A stretch of DNA of 64,000 nucleotides from Bacteroidales bacterium (GTDB lineage Bacteria > Bacteroidota > Bacteroidia > Bacteroidales > UBA932), in assembly GCA_024401925.1 (NCBI GenBank), contig JAKSKD010000001.1, positions 123,560 to 187,559 on the forward strand, in the 5' to 3' direction. How positions within the stretch are numbered: position 1 is the first letter of the stretch; the number at the start of each line of letters is the position of its first letter. Of the stretch, positions 1 through 8,581 are shown piece by piece. Both the position numbers and the translations under genes were made by a program. The notes below the pieces were generated by a model. That model saw only the letters and a program-made list of their open reading frames with translations, was not told where the DNA came from and did not search any database.

Positions 1-519
1 GTCATTTCTGTGATTCTCGCCCTGCTCGTTATCTTCGGGTACATCGCCCTCCGTTTCAACGGTTGGACCTGGGGTCTCGGCGGTGTCGTATCACTTGCCC
101 ACACGACCATCATCGTCATCGGTTTCTTCTCACTCTTCACGGGAATACTTCCGTTCAACCTCGACGTTGACCAGACGTTCATCGCGGCTATCCTTACAAT
201 CATCGGATATGCTATCAACGATAACGTGGTTATCTTCGACCGTATCCGTGAGAACTTGAAACTCCATCCTTCAGCAGACTTCAAGGACACTGTAAATACT
301 TCATTGAACGCAACATTGACCCGTACAATGAACACCTCAGTTTCTACCCTCCTTCCTATGCTTGCTATCGCAATCTGGGGCGGTGAGTCCATCAGAGGTC
401 TCTCAGTTGCTTTGATTATCGGTATCATCTTTGGTACCTACGCTTCAATCATGATCGGTACCCCGATTATGTTCGATGCCACAAGGAAAGCAGCCGAAAA
501 GAAGGCACTCAAGAAATAA
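1..519 (+). CDS. secDF: Protein translocase SecDF, C-terminal SecF part (5' partial)
   Basis: The reading frame is open from the first base, so the gene begins before the window. The visible 172 residues are the SecF half of the RND-type SecD/SecF translocase, an inner-membrane protein that uses proton motive force to pull exported proteins into the periplasm. The SecF signatures are a Leu-Gly-Gly-Val stretch followed by an Ala-His pair, then the GYAINDNVVIFDRIRENL block in the fourth to fifth membrane segments, and a closing GTYASIMIGTPI helix with a basic tail. SecD and SecF are usually fused in Bacteroidota, but the SecD half lies outside the window, so fusion is assumed. A strong terminator follows directly. 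Confidence 0.93.
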   Translation, partial: VISVILALLVIFGYIALRFNGWTWGLGGVVSLAHTTIIVIGFFSLFTGILPFNLDVDQTFIAAILTIIGYAINDNVVIFDRIRENLKLHPSADFKDTVNTSLNATLTRTMNTSVSTLLPMLAIAIWGGESIRGLSVALIIGIIFGTYASIMIGTPIMFDATRKAAEKKALKK

Positions 520-540
520 GAGATAAATTTCCAATAAATG

Positions 541-575
541 GAGCCCGCTTCTTTCGGAAGTCGGGCTCTTTTTTT
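541..575 (+). terminator. Rho-independent terminator of secDF
   Basis: GAGCCCG (541-547) pairs with CGGGCTC (562-568) and is followed by a run of T. The T run leads straight into the dnaE -7 box at 575-582, so terminator and next promoter share bases. Confidence 0.85.
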
Positions 576-582
576 ATCTTTG
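575..582 (+). promoter_or_regulatory. -7 box of dnaE (TATCTTTG)
   Basis: Matches the Bacteroidota -7 consensus TAnnTTTG. Only four bases separate the box from the dnaE ATG at 587, so transcription should start at or next to the start codon and give a leaderless or nearly leaderless mRNA (inference). Confidence 0.65.
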
Positions 583-586
583 TGAT

Positions 587-3500
587 ATGGCATTCGTACA
601 TCTTCACGTCCATACCCAGTATTCAATTCTTGACGGTCTGTCTTCAATTCCGAAATTATTCGACAGGGCTGAGGAACTGGGTATGCCGGCCCTGGCCATC
701 ACGGATCACGGCAATATGTTCGGCGTGAAGGAATTCCTGAAGTTTGCTGCAAAGCACGAAAGCGTCAAGCCTATCATCGGCTGCGAAGTCTATGTGACCC
801 GTCACTATGACCATCATCTCCGCGACAATGAGCATAGGAAGTATTATCATCTGATCCTGCTTGCAAAGAACGAAAACGGTTACAGGAACCTGATGAAAAT
901 AGTGTCCGAGTCTCACATCGAGGGAATGTACTACAGGCCGAGAATCAGTCACGAATTCATTGAAAAATACCACGAGGACCTTATCTGTTGCTCGGCCTGT
1001 CTTGCCGGAGAAGTCCCGAAGGCAATCCTTGCCGGAGATATGGATGCCGCGAGGAAGGCGATAGAGTGGCATAAGTCCGTTTTCGGAGACGATTACTATC
1101 TCGAGGTGATGTCCCATAAGTCTGAAGTTCCGGGCGTATCTCTGGACGTCTATGAGGGGCAGAAAGTATCCAATGCGGCAATATTCGAACTCGCTCAGGA
1201 GATGGGAGTCAAGATTGTTGCGACCAACGATGTCCATTTCATTAAGAAAGAGGACGGTCCTGCCCATGACAGGCTCATCTGCCTGACTACGAACGCCAAT
1301 GTGGACGACCCTGACCGTATGCGTTATACCCAGCAGGAGTATCTCAAGAGTGAGGAGGAGATGGCGGAATTGTTCCCGGGCCATCCGGAGGTAATTTCCA
1401 ACACGTTGGAGATAGCGGACAAGATTGAACGTTTCTCAATAGACAAGGACCCTATCCTGCCTAAGTTCGATATTGATCCGGAATTTCTTAAGGATATTGA
1501 CAAATATCTCGACCAATATAAGGAAGTCATTGATGTCGGGCGTTGCGACAAGAATGGTCACGACAGGGGACAGGAGTTCGCCAATTCAGTAGCCTATCTG
1601 TGTCATCTTACTTATGAAGGTGCAAAGATGCGTTACGGAGACTCTTTGGATGAAGAAATCATAGGAAAGATTGATTTTGAACTGAAGACAATCTGCCGTA
1701 TGGGATTCCCGGACTATTTTCTCATCGTTCAGGACTACATCGCGGCGGCAAGGGCGGAAGGCTATCTTGTGGGTCCGGGACGTGGCTCTGCAGCCGGGTC
1801 CGTGGTGGCTTATTGTTTGAAGATCACCAATCTTGATCCGATAAAATACCAGCTTCTGTTTGAGCGTTTCCTCAATCCTGACCGTATCAGTATGCCTGAT
1901 ATCGATGTGGATTTCGAGAACATTCCGGCGGCCCACGCATATGTGGAAAAGAAATATGGTTCGGATCACGTCTGCAGAGTCATCACATACGGGACTATGG
2001 CGGCGAAGAGTTCCATCAGGGATGTCGCCAGAATAAGCAAATTGAGTCTTGATGAGTCCAACAGGCTCGCCAAGATGGTGCCGGACAGGGGTATTACCAT
2101 CCGGGAAGGCGGGGAGGAGAAGACCTATAAGCCGACACTCTCCAATTGCTATAAGTATGTCCAGGAGTTCAAAGACGAGTTGTCCGGTGGAGCGGAACTT
2201 AACAAGGAGGTGCTTAAATATGCAGAGAAATTGGAGGGAAGCGTCCGCCAGGTCGGTCAACACGCCTGCGCCACCATCATCAGTCGCGGCAATTTGACGG
2301 ACTATATCCCTATCTGTCTTTCGAAGGAGAAGGAAACCGGACTTAATGTATGGACATCCCAGTACGACGGACATTATATCGAGGATGTCGGAATGCTGAA
2401 GATGGACTTCCTCGGATTGAACACGTTGTCGATAATCCACGAAACGCTCAATATGATCAAGGCCCGCTGGGGCCGGGACATAGACATAGAAGCCATTCCT
2501 ATTGACGACAAGGAGACATACGAACTCTATGGCAGGGGAGACACCACCATAGTGTTCCAGTTTGAATCCGAAGGGATGAAGGCGTGGCTTCAGAAATTGA
2601 AGCCGCAGCGTTTCGAGGACCTCATTGCGATGAATGCCCTGTATCGTCCCGGCCCTATGGATTATATTCCGGATTTCGTAGATAGGAAACTGGGTATCAA
2701 GCCGATCAGTTATGACCTTCCGGAGATGGAGGAGTACCTCAAGGATACTTATGGGGTGACGGTCTATCAGGAACAGGTGATGCTTCTCAGCCAGAAGCTT
2801 GCCGGCTTTACGAAGGGACAGGCGGACAAGCTCCGTAAGGCGATGGGTAAGAAGCAGATTGATGTACTCGAATCCCTGTATACCGTATTTATGGAGGGAG
2901 GAGCCGAGAGGAACCATCCTAAAGAGATTCTGAACAAGATATGGCAGGACTGGAGAGCATTCGCGGAATACGCATTCAACAAGTCCCACGCTACCTGCTA
3001 TGCTTGGGTGAGCTACCAGACGGGCTGGCTGAAATGCCACTACACTGCGGAATTTCTTGCTGCGAACCTCAGTTGCAACCTGAGCAACATGGAAGAGATC
3101 AAGAAGATTATGGCCGATTGCAAATTGCACAAAATTAAAGTTCTCAGCCCGGACGTAAACGAATCTTCGGCCGCCTTTACGGTTAATAAGGAGGGGAATA
3201 TCCGTTTTGGTCTTGCCGGAATGAAGGGCTTCGGAAGCAATATCGTGGATGCGATAGTGACCGAGAGAGAAGCCAACGGGCTGTTTACTGATGTTTTTGA
3301 TTTTGTAGAGAGGATGGCCGGGAGTGTCAACAGGAGGGCTCTTGAGACTCTTGTCAATGCTGGAGCATTCGATTCATTCGGATATAAGAGAACTCAGTTC
3401 TTCCTCCCTTGTCAAAGCGGTCTGACCTTCCTAGATGAATTGGTTAATTATGCAGACCTCTACAAGCGCGACAAGGAAGACAATACCGTATCCCTGTTTG

Positions 3501-4240
3501 GAGATGCCGAAGAGCTTAAGCCAGTGCGGCCTGCTATGCCTGAAGCTATGGTTGAGGAGGATGCCTTGACCCTGCTTCAGAAGGAAAAAGAACTTGTCGG
3601 GATGTACCTGTCATCCCATCCGCTCGAAAAATACTCTTTTGAGATAGAGCACTTCACTAATACAGAACTGGCTGCGATGCCACAGCAGATAGATGAATGC
3701 AATACATCCGGAAAGGAGAAAAAGGTCACTTTTGCCGGTATGGTCATCGATTTGGAAGACAAGCCGACGAGGTCCGGACGTCCTATGCTGCGCGCGGTTC
3801 TGGAGGATTTCAGCGGACAGTATGAACTTGTATTTTTCGGCAAGGACTATGATGCCTTCAAGCCGTTGATGACCTTGCATTCCCATCTTTTCATTGAGGG
3901 CGAGATTGCAATCAAGTACCGGGGTCAGGATGCCGCACAGAAGCCTGTTTTTGGTCTGAAATTGAAGAAAGTCATGCATTTGGGCAACGTGGCTGAAGAG
4001 TTCCTGAAGGCATTTGTGATTGAAGTATCTACGGACAATCTCAATGAGGACTTCAGAAAGTCGCTGATCAAGGTCCTTAAGGCCAATAAAGGAAAAACTC
4101 CGTTTATGATCAGTCTGTATGACGCAAAAACGGAGTATAAGGTCGAATTCAGATCCCGGAAATATAGCGTTTCCGTGACACCGGAGCTGATTGCTGATAT
4201 CAATGCTCTTGGTCCGGGCTGGTCAATTGTTAGAAAATAA
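587..4240 (+). CDS. dnaE: DNA polymerase III subunit alpha
   Basis: This is the replicative polymerase (C-family) of the chromosome, 1217 residues, full length for DnaE. It opens with a PHP domain (HLHVHTQYS, DHGNMFG, CEVY, NDVHF; about residues 1-200) that keeps the histidine and acidic metal ligands, so proofreading-type or pyrophosphatase activity of the PHP site is possible. The polymerase core has GPGRGSAAGS, the catalytic PDIDVDF block (residues about 437-443) and a third catalytic aspartate in KMDFLGLN (about 607). The fingers, the tandem HhH region (MKGFG) and a C-terminal OB fold (about 1000-1100) follow. The start is the ATG just after the -7 box. The 3' end overlaps the convergent EEP gene by 11 bp. 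Confidence 0.97.
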   Translation: MAFVHLHVHTQYSILDGLSSIPKLFDRAEELGMPALAITDHGNMFGVKEFLKFAAKHESVKPIIGCEVYVTRHYDHHLRDNEHRKYYHLILLAKNENGYRNLMKIVSESHIEGMYYRPRISHEFIEKYHEDLICCSACLAGEVPKAILAGDMDAARKAIEWHKSVFGDDYYLEVMSHKSEVPGVSLDVYEGQKVSNAAIFELAQEMGVKIVATNDVHFIKKEDGPAHDRLICLTTNANVDDPDRMRYTQQEYLKSEEEMAELFPGHPEVISNTLEIADKIERFSIDKDPILPKFDIDPEFLKDIDKYLDQYKEVIDVGRCDKNGHDRGQEFANSVAYLCHLTYEGAKMRYGDSLDEEIIGKIDFELKTICRMGFPDYFLIVQDYIAAARAEGYLVGPGRGSAAGSVVAYCLKITNLDPIKYQLLFERFLNPDRISMPDIDVDFENIPAAHAYVEKKYGSDHVCRVITYGTMAAKSSIRDVARISKLSLDESNRLAKMVPDRGITIREGGEEKTYKPTLSNCYKYVQEFKDELSGGAELNKEVLKYAEKLEGSVRQVGQHACATIISRGNLTDYIPICLSKEKETGLNVWTSQYDGHYIEDVGMLKMDFLGLNTLSIIHETLNMIKARWGRDIDIEAIPIDDKETYELYGRGDTTIVFQFESEGMKAWLQKLKPQRFEDLIAMNALYRPGPMDYIPDFVDRKLGIKPISYDLPEMEEYLKDTYGVTVYQEQVMLLSQKLAGFTKGQADKLRKAMGKKQIDVLESLYTVFMEGGAERNHPKEILNKIWQDWRAFAEYAFNKSHATCYAWVSYQTGWLKCHYTAEFLAANLSCNLSNMEEIKKIMADCKLHKIKVLSPDVNESSAAFTVNKEGNIRFGLAGMKGFGSNIVDAIVTEREANGLFTDVFDFVERMAGSVNRRALETLVNAGAFDSFGYKRTQFFLPCQSGLTFLDELVNYADLYKRDKEDNTVSLFGDAEELKPVRPAMPEAMVEEDALTLLQKEKELVGMYLSSHPLEKYSFEIEHFTNTELAAMPQQIDECNTSGKEKKVTFAGMVIDLEDKPTRSGRPMLRAVLEDFSGQYELVFFGKDYDAFKPLMTLHSHLFIEGEIAIKYRGQDAAQKPVFGLKLKKVMHLGNVAEEFLKAFVIEVSTDNLNEDFRKSLIKVLKANKGKTPFMISLYDAKTEYKVEFRSRKYSVSVTPELIADINALGPGWSIVRK

Positions 4241-5045
4241 AGGTGGCTTTGACAGGGAAATGGTCAGAAATGAAGGTTCTGTCCATATAGCGTTTCGTCA
4301 CTGTCTCGAATTCAGTGCAGCTGTCTATTCCTGAGAACCAGATGTGGTCGATGGTTTTCTTTGCCGTGCCCCAGCCGTTAAAGGTGAAGTGGTCATCACT
4401 CTTTGCTGCTACGGAACGTGCATCCTTCATATCAGACTTGATTGGCGACATTGCAGCATCTCCGGCCTCCATATTGAAATCTCCTGCCACGATAACCGGC
4501 AGTCCGTCGGTGTTTATTTCCTGTATGCGCTCAACAATTAGCTTCAGACCATTTTCGCGTGCTTCTACGCTGTTGTTATCCAGCCTGGTGCTTACAAGAT
4601 AGAATTTCTTCCCACTGGATTTATCCTTCATAAGGGCCCATACAGCAGTCCTGTTTGCCTCTGCATCCCAGCCGATGGAAGGAGTGTCTGGAGTGTCGGA
4701 CAGCCAGAATGTGCCTGATTTAAGAACGCTTTCCGCTTTTTTGTTGTAGAAGATGGCATTGTGTTCTCCTTTCTTCTTCCCGTCTTCGCTCCCGACTCCT
4801 ACGTAAGCAAATGCTTCGCAATATTCTTTCAGGAAGGCAATCTGGTACGACAGAGCCTCTTGAATGCAGAAGATGTCGGGATTCTGGTCCTGCAGCATAA
4901 GGATAGAAGCAGGGCAGCGATATTGCCAGGAATTGGTTCCATCTTTGGATTCACCATTTCGTATGTTAAAGGAAATGATAGTTACGGCCGATGCACTTAC
5001 TTGGAGAAGCAAGGCAAAAAAAAGAATAGTTACTAATTTTTTCAT
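4230..5045 (-). CDS. Secreted endonuclease/exonuclease/phosphatase-family protein
   Basis: A 271-residue protein with an N-terminal signal peptide (MKKLVTILFFALLLQVSASA), so it acts in the periplasm or outside the cell. The rest is one EEP (DNase I-like) domain: SFNIRNG at the start of the fold, CIQEA with the metal-binding glutamate, AGDFNME with the catalytic Asp and Asn, and the closing SDHFPV with the Asp-His pair. All catalytic positions are present. EEP enzymes cleave phosphodiester or phosphomonoester bonds in nucleic acids, sphingomyelin or inositol phosphates; the substrate here cannot be told from sequence. The gene is convergent with dnaE (11-bp overlap) and divergent from the ThiL-like gene. 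Confidence 0.85.
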   Translation of the reverse strand: MKKLVTILFFALLLQVSASAVTIISFNIRNGESKDGTNSWQYRCPASILMLQDQNPDIFCIQEALSYQIAFLKEYCEAFAYVGVGSEDGKKKGEHNAIFYNKKAESVLKSGTFWLSDTPDTPSIGWDAEANRTAVWALMKDKSSGKKFYLVSTRLDNNSVEARENGLKLIVERIQEINTDGLPVIVAGDFNMEAGDAAMSPIKSDMKDARSVAAKSDDHFTFNGWGTAKKTIDHIWFSGIDSCTEFETVTKRYMDRTFISDHFPVKATFIF

Positions 5046-5071
5046 ATCGTAAAATTAAGTAAAAAATATGT

Positions 5072-5079
5072 TACTTTTG
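5072..5079 (+). promoter_or_regulatory. -7 box of the ThiL-like gene (TACTTTTG)
   Basis: Fits TAnnTTTG and ends six bases before the ATG at 5086, another candidate for a leaderless transcript. No clear -33 TTG is visible in the A/T-rich sequence upstream. Confidence 0.5.
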
Positions 5080-5085
5080 TATTAT

Positions 5086-6093
5086 ATGGCAGAATTGACT
5101 TTTTCAGAAATAGGTAAGGTTGAGGCCGTAAGCCGGCTTTATGAAGGGACTTCTTTCAAGCCCTGTGCCACAACTAGTCTGGAGGTATCATCCAAGGGAG
5201 GATATGCCCGTTCGGCATCCCGTCTTTTCCTTGAGGGAATTGATTTCAATCTCGAATATTTCCCGCTGAAGCATCTCGGATACAAATGTGTCATCGCTGT
5301 GACAGGAGAACTTTATGCCGGACTCGCACATCCGGCATCGCTTTCGGTCAGCCTCGGCATTTCAGCAAAACTGGACTATGCACAGATAAAGGAACTCTGG
5401 GATGGAGTTGCGGCGGCAGCGAAGGAGCAGGGGTACAAACAGCTCTCTTTGCAGCTCAATCCTTCTCCGAACGGACTTGCGGTAGCAGTCCATGCAGTCG
5501 GGCTGGAGGAAAAGCTTACTGAAAAAAGGCGTATCGGAGTACGCAGCAAGGATTTGGTATGTGTCTCAGGAAGCCTTGGAGCAGCATATCTCGGTCTGCA
5601 GGTGCTCGAAAGAGGGAAGTCGGATGTCGTTAAGGCAAAGGAAGATATTGAGAAATACAAGATGCTGGTTGGGGCCTATCTGAAGCCGGAGCTGAGCGAC
5701 AGGCTTGTAGGGGCTCTGGAAGAGGATGAACTATATCCGTCAGCCGGCTATTTTGTGACGCACGGACTTGCCGATGCCGTGAAGAGGCTTTCCCGTGACA
5801 CCGGTCTCGGTGTGAAGATATATGCCGATAAGATTCCTTTCGAGGGAAACACGTTCTCTCTCGGAAAGGAACTGGACATTGATCCTGTTTCTGCTGCTAT
5901 GAACGGTGGGGACGACTACAAGATACTTTTTGTGATACCTATTCTTGAACTGGAGAAATTCCGCAGGGATTTCCAGACTTTCGACATCATAGGACATCTT
6001 GCTCTGCCGGAGGTCGGCACAGTGCTTGTGACGCCGGAAGGAGTAGAACTTCCTATGAAAGCACAGGGATGGAATGATTGGAATGAAGATTAA
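5086..6093 (+). CDS. ThiL/AIR-synthase-fold protein lacking catalytic motifs
   Basis: The 335 residues follow the layout of bacteroidal thiamine-monophosphate kinase ThiL: LEGIDFNL, then FPLKHLGYK, then CVSGSLGAAYLGLQ, then NGGDDYKILF, then the final KAQGW. However, the Mg-ATP and substrate motifs are gone. The N-terminal GDDAA is replaced by a CATTS stretch, the TTD before the LxEGxxF motif by SAS, the NFSD loop by VTGE, the GGDT loop by LQLNPS, and the DVSDGL helix by FVTHGL. It therefore looks like a pseudoenzyme that keeps the fold; it might act as a partner or regulator of a real ThiL elsewhere (inference). The ATG at 5086 is preferred over the upstream one at 5068, which overlaps the promoter. 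Alkaline phosphatase follows 20 bp downstream. Confidence 0.72.
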   Translation: MAELTFSEIGKVEAVSRLYEGTSFKPCATTSLEVSSKGGYARSASRLFLEGIDFNLEYFPLKHLGYKCVIAVTGELYAGLAHPASLSVSLGISAKLDYAQIKELWDGVAAAAKEQGYKQLSLQLNPSPNGLAVAVHAVGLEEKLTEKRRIGVRSKDLVCVSGSLGAAYLGLQVLERGKSDVVKAKEDIEKYKMLVGAYLKPELSDRLVGALEEDELYPSAGYFVTHGLADAVKRLSRDTGLGVKIYADKIPFEGNTFSLGKELDIDPVSAAMNGGDDYKILFVIPILELEKFRRDFQTFDIIGHLALPEVGTVLVTPEGVELPMKAQGWNDWNED

Positions 6094-6113
6094 CTACTAA
6101 ATAACGCTATATT

Positions 6114-7523
6114 ATGATTAAGAAAACCATTTTGAGTTGTGTCGCTGCTACAGCTATGACTCTTGTATTCATTTTGCCGGCTAGTGCAAAGACTCCCAAA
6201 TATGTCTTCTATATGATTGGAGACGGTATGGGAATCAATGAAGTGTATAGTGCCCAGACTTATAATAAGGCTACCGGCAACGGCCCGGAAAATATTAATT
6301 TCTTCCAGTTCCCGGTTCGTACGTTTGTCTCCACATATTCTGCTTCATCTCTTGTAACTGATTCAGCAGCTGCCGGAACAGCTTTAGCTACAGGTCAGAA
6401 AACCAACAATGGCTCAATGGGAGTTGGCGCGGACGGAAATCCTGTTTCTGACATTTGTGAGTGGGCCCAGGCTGCCGGCTTCGGTACTGGTGTTGCAACT
6501 TCGGTCGGTGTAAACCATGCCACGCCGGCTGCATTCTATGCGCATACCTCCAACCGAGACAACTATGAGACTATTGCCGAGCAGCTGATTGCATCCAAGA
6601 TTGCTTTTGCTGCCGGCGGCGGTATCATCAATGAGAAAAAGAAGACCGGACACGATTCCAAGTATCTTGAGGACAAGGTGGCTGCTGCAGGTATTCCTAT
6701 CCTTCGTGGCGAGCAGCTCAAGACAGCGGGCTCACAGGAAGGCAGAGTACTTTGTCTTGCATCCGACACTAATGTCACAGACCTTCCATACGCCATCGAC
6801 CATAAGGAAGGCGACACAAAGCTCGCTGATTTCGTTCAGGCAGGCGTTGAATATCTCTACAATCACTTCGCAAAGAAAGGATTCATCTTTATGGTTGAAG
6901 GTGGAAGTATCGACCACGCAGGCCACAGCGATGATGGTGTTTCCGATTTCTGGGAGATCAACGATTTTGCTGAAGCAATTGATGTGGTTCTTGCATTCTA
7001 CAACCAACATCCTGACGAGACCCTTATCGTTGTCACTGCAGACCACGAGACAGGTGCCCTTATCCCTGGAGCAGGATGGTATGCGCTCAGACCGGAACTT
7101 CTCGGCACACAGAAGATGTCAGAGGATATGCTTAATGTCGAGTACAAGAAATTCATCGGCGAAAACGGAGAGCTCCCGTCATGGGATGACGCAAAGGAAT
7201 TCTTCAAGAAGAATCTCGGACTCTGGGACACAATCAAAGTAGATCCTCGCACAGAGAAAACTTTGAAGGAAACATTTGAGAAATCTGTAAGGAAGAATGA
7301 AGGAGAGAATGTTGTATCTCTTTATTCAGTCAGCACGAAGATCGTTTCCGACGCCCTCGATTACATGAATCTGACATCCGGATATCATTGGGCTCACGGA
7401 TCGCATTCAGGATCCCCGGTGGGTCTTTATGTCAAGGGCTCTTGCGCGAATGAGTTCCTTCAGTGCCGTGACAATACTGACATTCCAAAGACAATCGCCA
7501 GAGTGGCAAAATACATTAAGTAA
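6114..7523 (+). CDS. phoA: Alkaline phosphatase
   Basis: A 469-residue periplasmic phosphomonoesterase. It starts with a signal peptide ending at LPASA. The catalytic features of the alkaline phosphatase superfamily are all visible: IGDGMG with the first metal aspartate, the nucleophile serine in VTDSAAAGTALATG, the zinc site in GGSIDHAGHSDD, TADHETG, and a late histidine in HWAHGSHSG. The length fits the family. It releases phosphate from organic esters. No pho-box-like operator could be recognised. It probably shares a transcript with the ThiL-like gene, since only 20 bp separate them and no promoter box is seen. Confidence 0.93.
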   Translation: MIKKTILSCVAATAMTLVFILPASAKTPKYVFYMIGDGMGINEVYSAQTYNKATGNGPENINFFQFPVRTFVSTYSASSLVTDSAAAGTALATGQKTNNGSMGVGADGNPVSDICEWAQAAGFGTGVATSVGVNHATPAAFYAHTSNRDNYETIAEQLIASKIAFAAGGGIINEKKKTGHDSKYLEDKVAAAGIPILRGEQLKTAGSQEGRVLCLASDTNVTDLPYAIDHKEGDTKLADFVQAGVEYLYNHFAKKGFIFMVEGGSIDHAGHSDDGVSDFWEINDFAEAIDVVLAFYNQHPDETLIVVTADHETGALIPGAGWYALRPELLGTQKMSEDMLNVEYKKFIGENGELPSWDDAKEFFKKNLGLWDTIKVDPRTEKTLKETFEKSVRKNEGENVVSLYSVSTKIVSDALDYMNLTSGYHWAHGSHSGSPVGLYVKGSCANEFLQCRDNTDIPKTIARVAKYIK

Positions 7524-7547
7524 TCATATAACGGTTATCCCTTGTTT

Positions 7548-8573
7548 ATGATCAAATTCGACAGCGACTACCTTGAGGGATGTTTTCCGGAAATTCTCCG
7601 GAAACTTGAGGAGACCAATCTGGTCCAGACTCCGGGTTACGGAGAGGACGATTATTGCGAACATGCAAAAGAAGTGATACGCAAAGAATGCGGGGCACCG
7701 CAGGCCGAGGTACATTTCCTTGTCGGGGGCACCCAGGCGAATACAACAGTGATTGCATCCCTTCTCCGCCCCTATCAGGGGGTGTTGTGCGCTGTCAGCG
7801 GACACATAAATGTACACGAGACAGGAGCTGTAGAGCACAGCGGACATAAGGTGCTTGGTCTCCCGTCCGGAGACGGCAAGATTGCGGCAGCGCAGATTTC
7901 CTCTGCGCTCCGCAACCACGCTGCCGACGCCAGCCGCGAACACGTTGTACAGCCGGCGATGGTGTACATTTCCTTTTCCACCGAGCTGGGAACAATTTAT
8001 TCCCTTTCAGAGCTGAAGGAGATTTCTTCAGTATGTCGCGAAGCAGGTATTCCGCTGTTCATAGACGGAGCGAGGATAGGTTATGCGCTTATGTCTCCGG
8101 CCTGTGATGTCACACTGAAGGACATTGCGTCCCTTGCGGATGTGTTCTATCTTGGTGGAACCAAACAGGGAGCCTTGTTCGGAGAAGCCGTTGTGTTTAC
8201 GAACCCGGCCCTCGCCAAAGATTTCAGATACAACATTAAGCAGAATGGCGGAATGCTGGCAAAGGGCAGACTTCTTGGAATCCAGTTCTCCACACTGTTC
8301 GAAGAAGGCCTGTATTTCAGTGCGGCAAAAAAGGCGGTTGAGCAGGCTTTGAGAATCAGGAAGGCTTTCGAAAAGCGCGGCTTCAAATTCCTTGTGGACA
8401 GCCCTACCAATCAGCAGTTTCCTATTCTTCCGAATGATATGGTAAAGAGACTTCGTGAGAAATTCAGTTTCGAAGACTGGGGATATGTGGACGAAACTCA
8501 TACTGCAGTCCGTTTCTGTACTTCCTGGGCGACTCCTGACAGTTCTGTCGATGCGCTGATATCAAATCTGTAA
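7548..8573 (+). CDS. ltaE: Low-specificity threonine aldolase (PLP)
   Basis: A 341-residue fold-type I PLP enzyme of the beta-eliminating lyase/threonine aldolase family, which cleaves threonine or allo-threonine to glycine and acetaldehyde. The markers are GGTQANT near residue 65, the HINVHETGA block with the histidine that stacks on PLP, FIDGARIGYAL with the aspartate that binds the pyridine nitrogen, and YLGGTKQGALFGEA with the Schiff-base lysine. The ATG at 7548 is chosen; a TTG two codons earlier is less likely. The gene lies 24 bp after phoA and 8 bp before the outer-membrane protein gene. Confidence 0.9.
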   Translation: MIKFDSDYLEGCFPEILRKLEETNLVQTPGYGEDDYCEHAKEVIRKECGAPQAEVHFLVGGTQANTTVIASLLRPYQGVLCAVSGHINVHETGAVEHSGHKVLGLPSGDGKIAAAQISSALRNHAADASREHVVQPAMVYISFSTELGTIYSLSELKEISSVCREAGIPLFIDGARIGYALMSPACDVTLKDIASLADVFYLGGTKQGALFGEAVVFTNPALAKDFRYNIKQNGGMLAKGRLLGIQFSTLFEEGLYFSAAKKAVEQALRIRKAFEKRGFKFLVDSPTNQQFPILPNDMVKRLREKFSFEDWGYVDETHTAVRFCTSWATPDSSVDALISNL

Positions 8574-8581
8574 CGTCAACT

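Noticed and set aside
1586-3130. Long minus-strand open frame of 514 codons inside dnaE
   Set aside because: It is antisense to the conserved polymerase core, has no recognisable domain, no promoter box and no spacing logic; a by-product of dnaE codon use.
6589-7242. Plus-strand frame of 217 codons inside the alkaline phosphatase gene
   Set aside because: Overlaps a full-length, motif-complete phosphatase gene in another frame; Ser/Arg-rich translation typical of a shifted frame.
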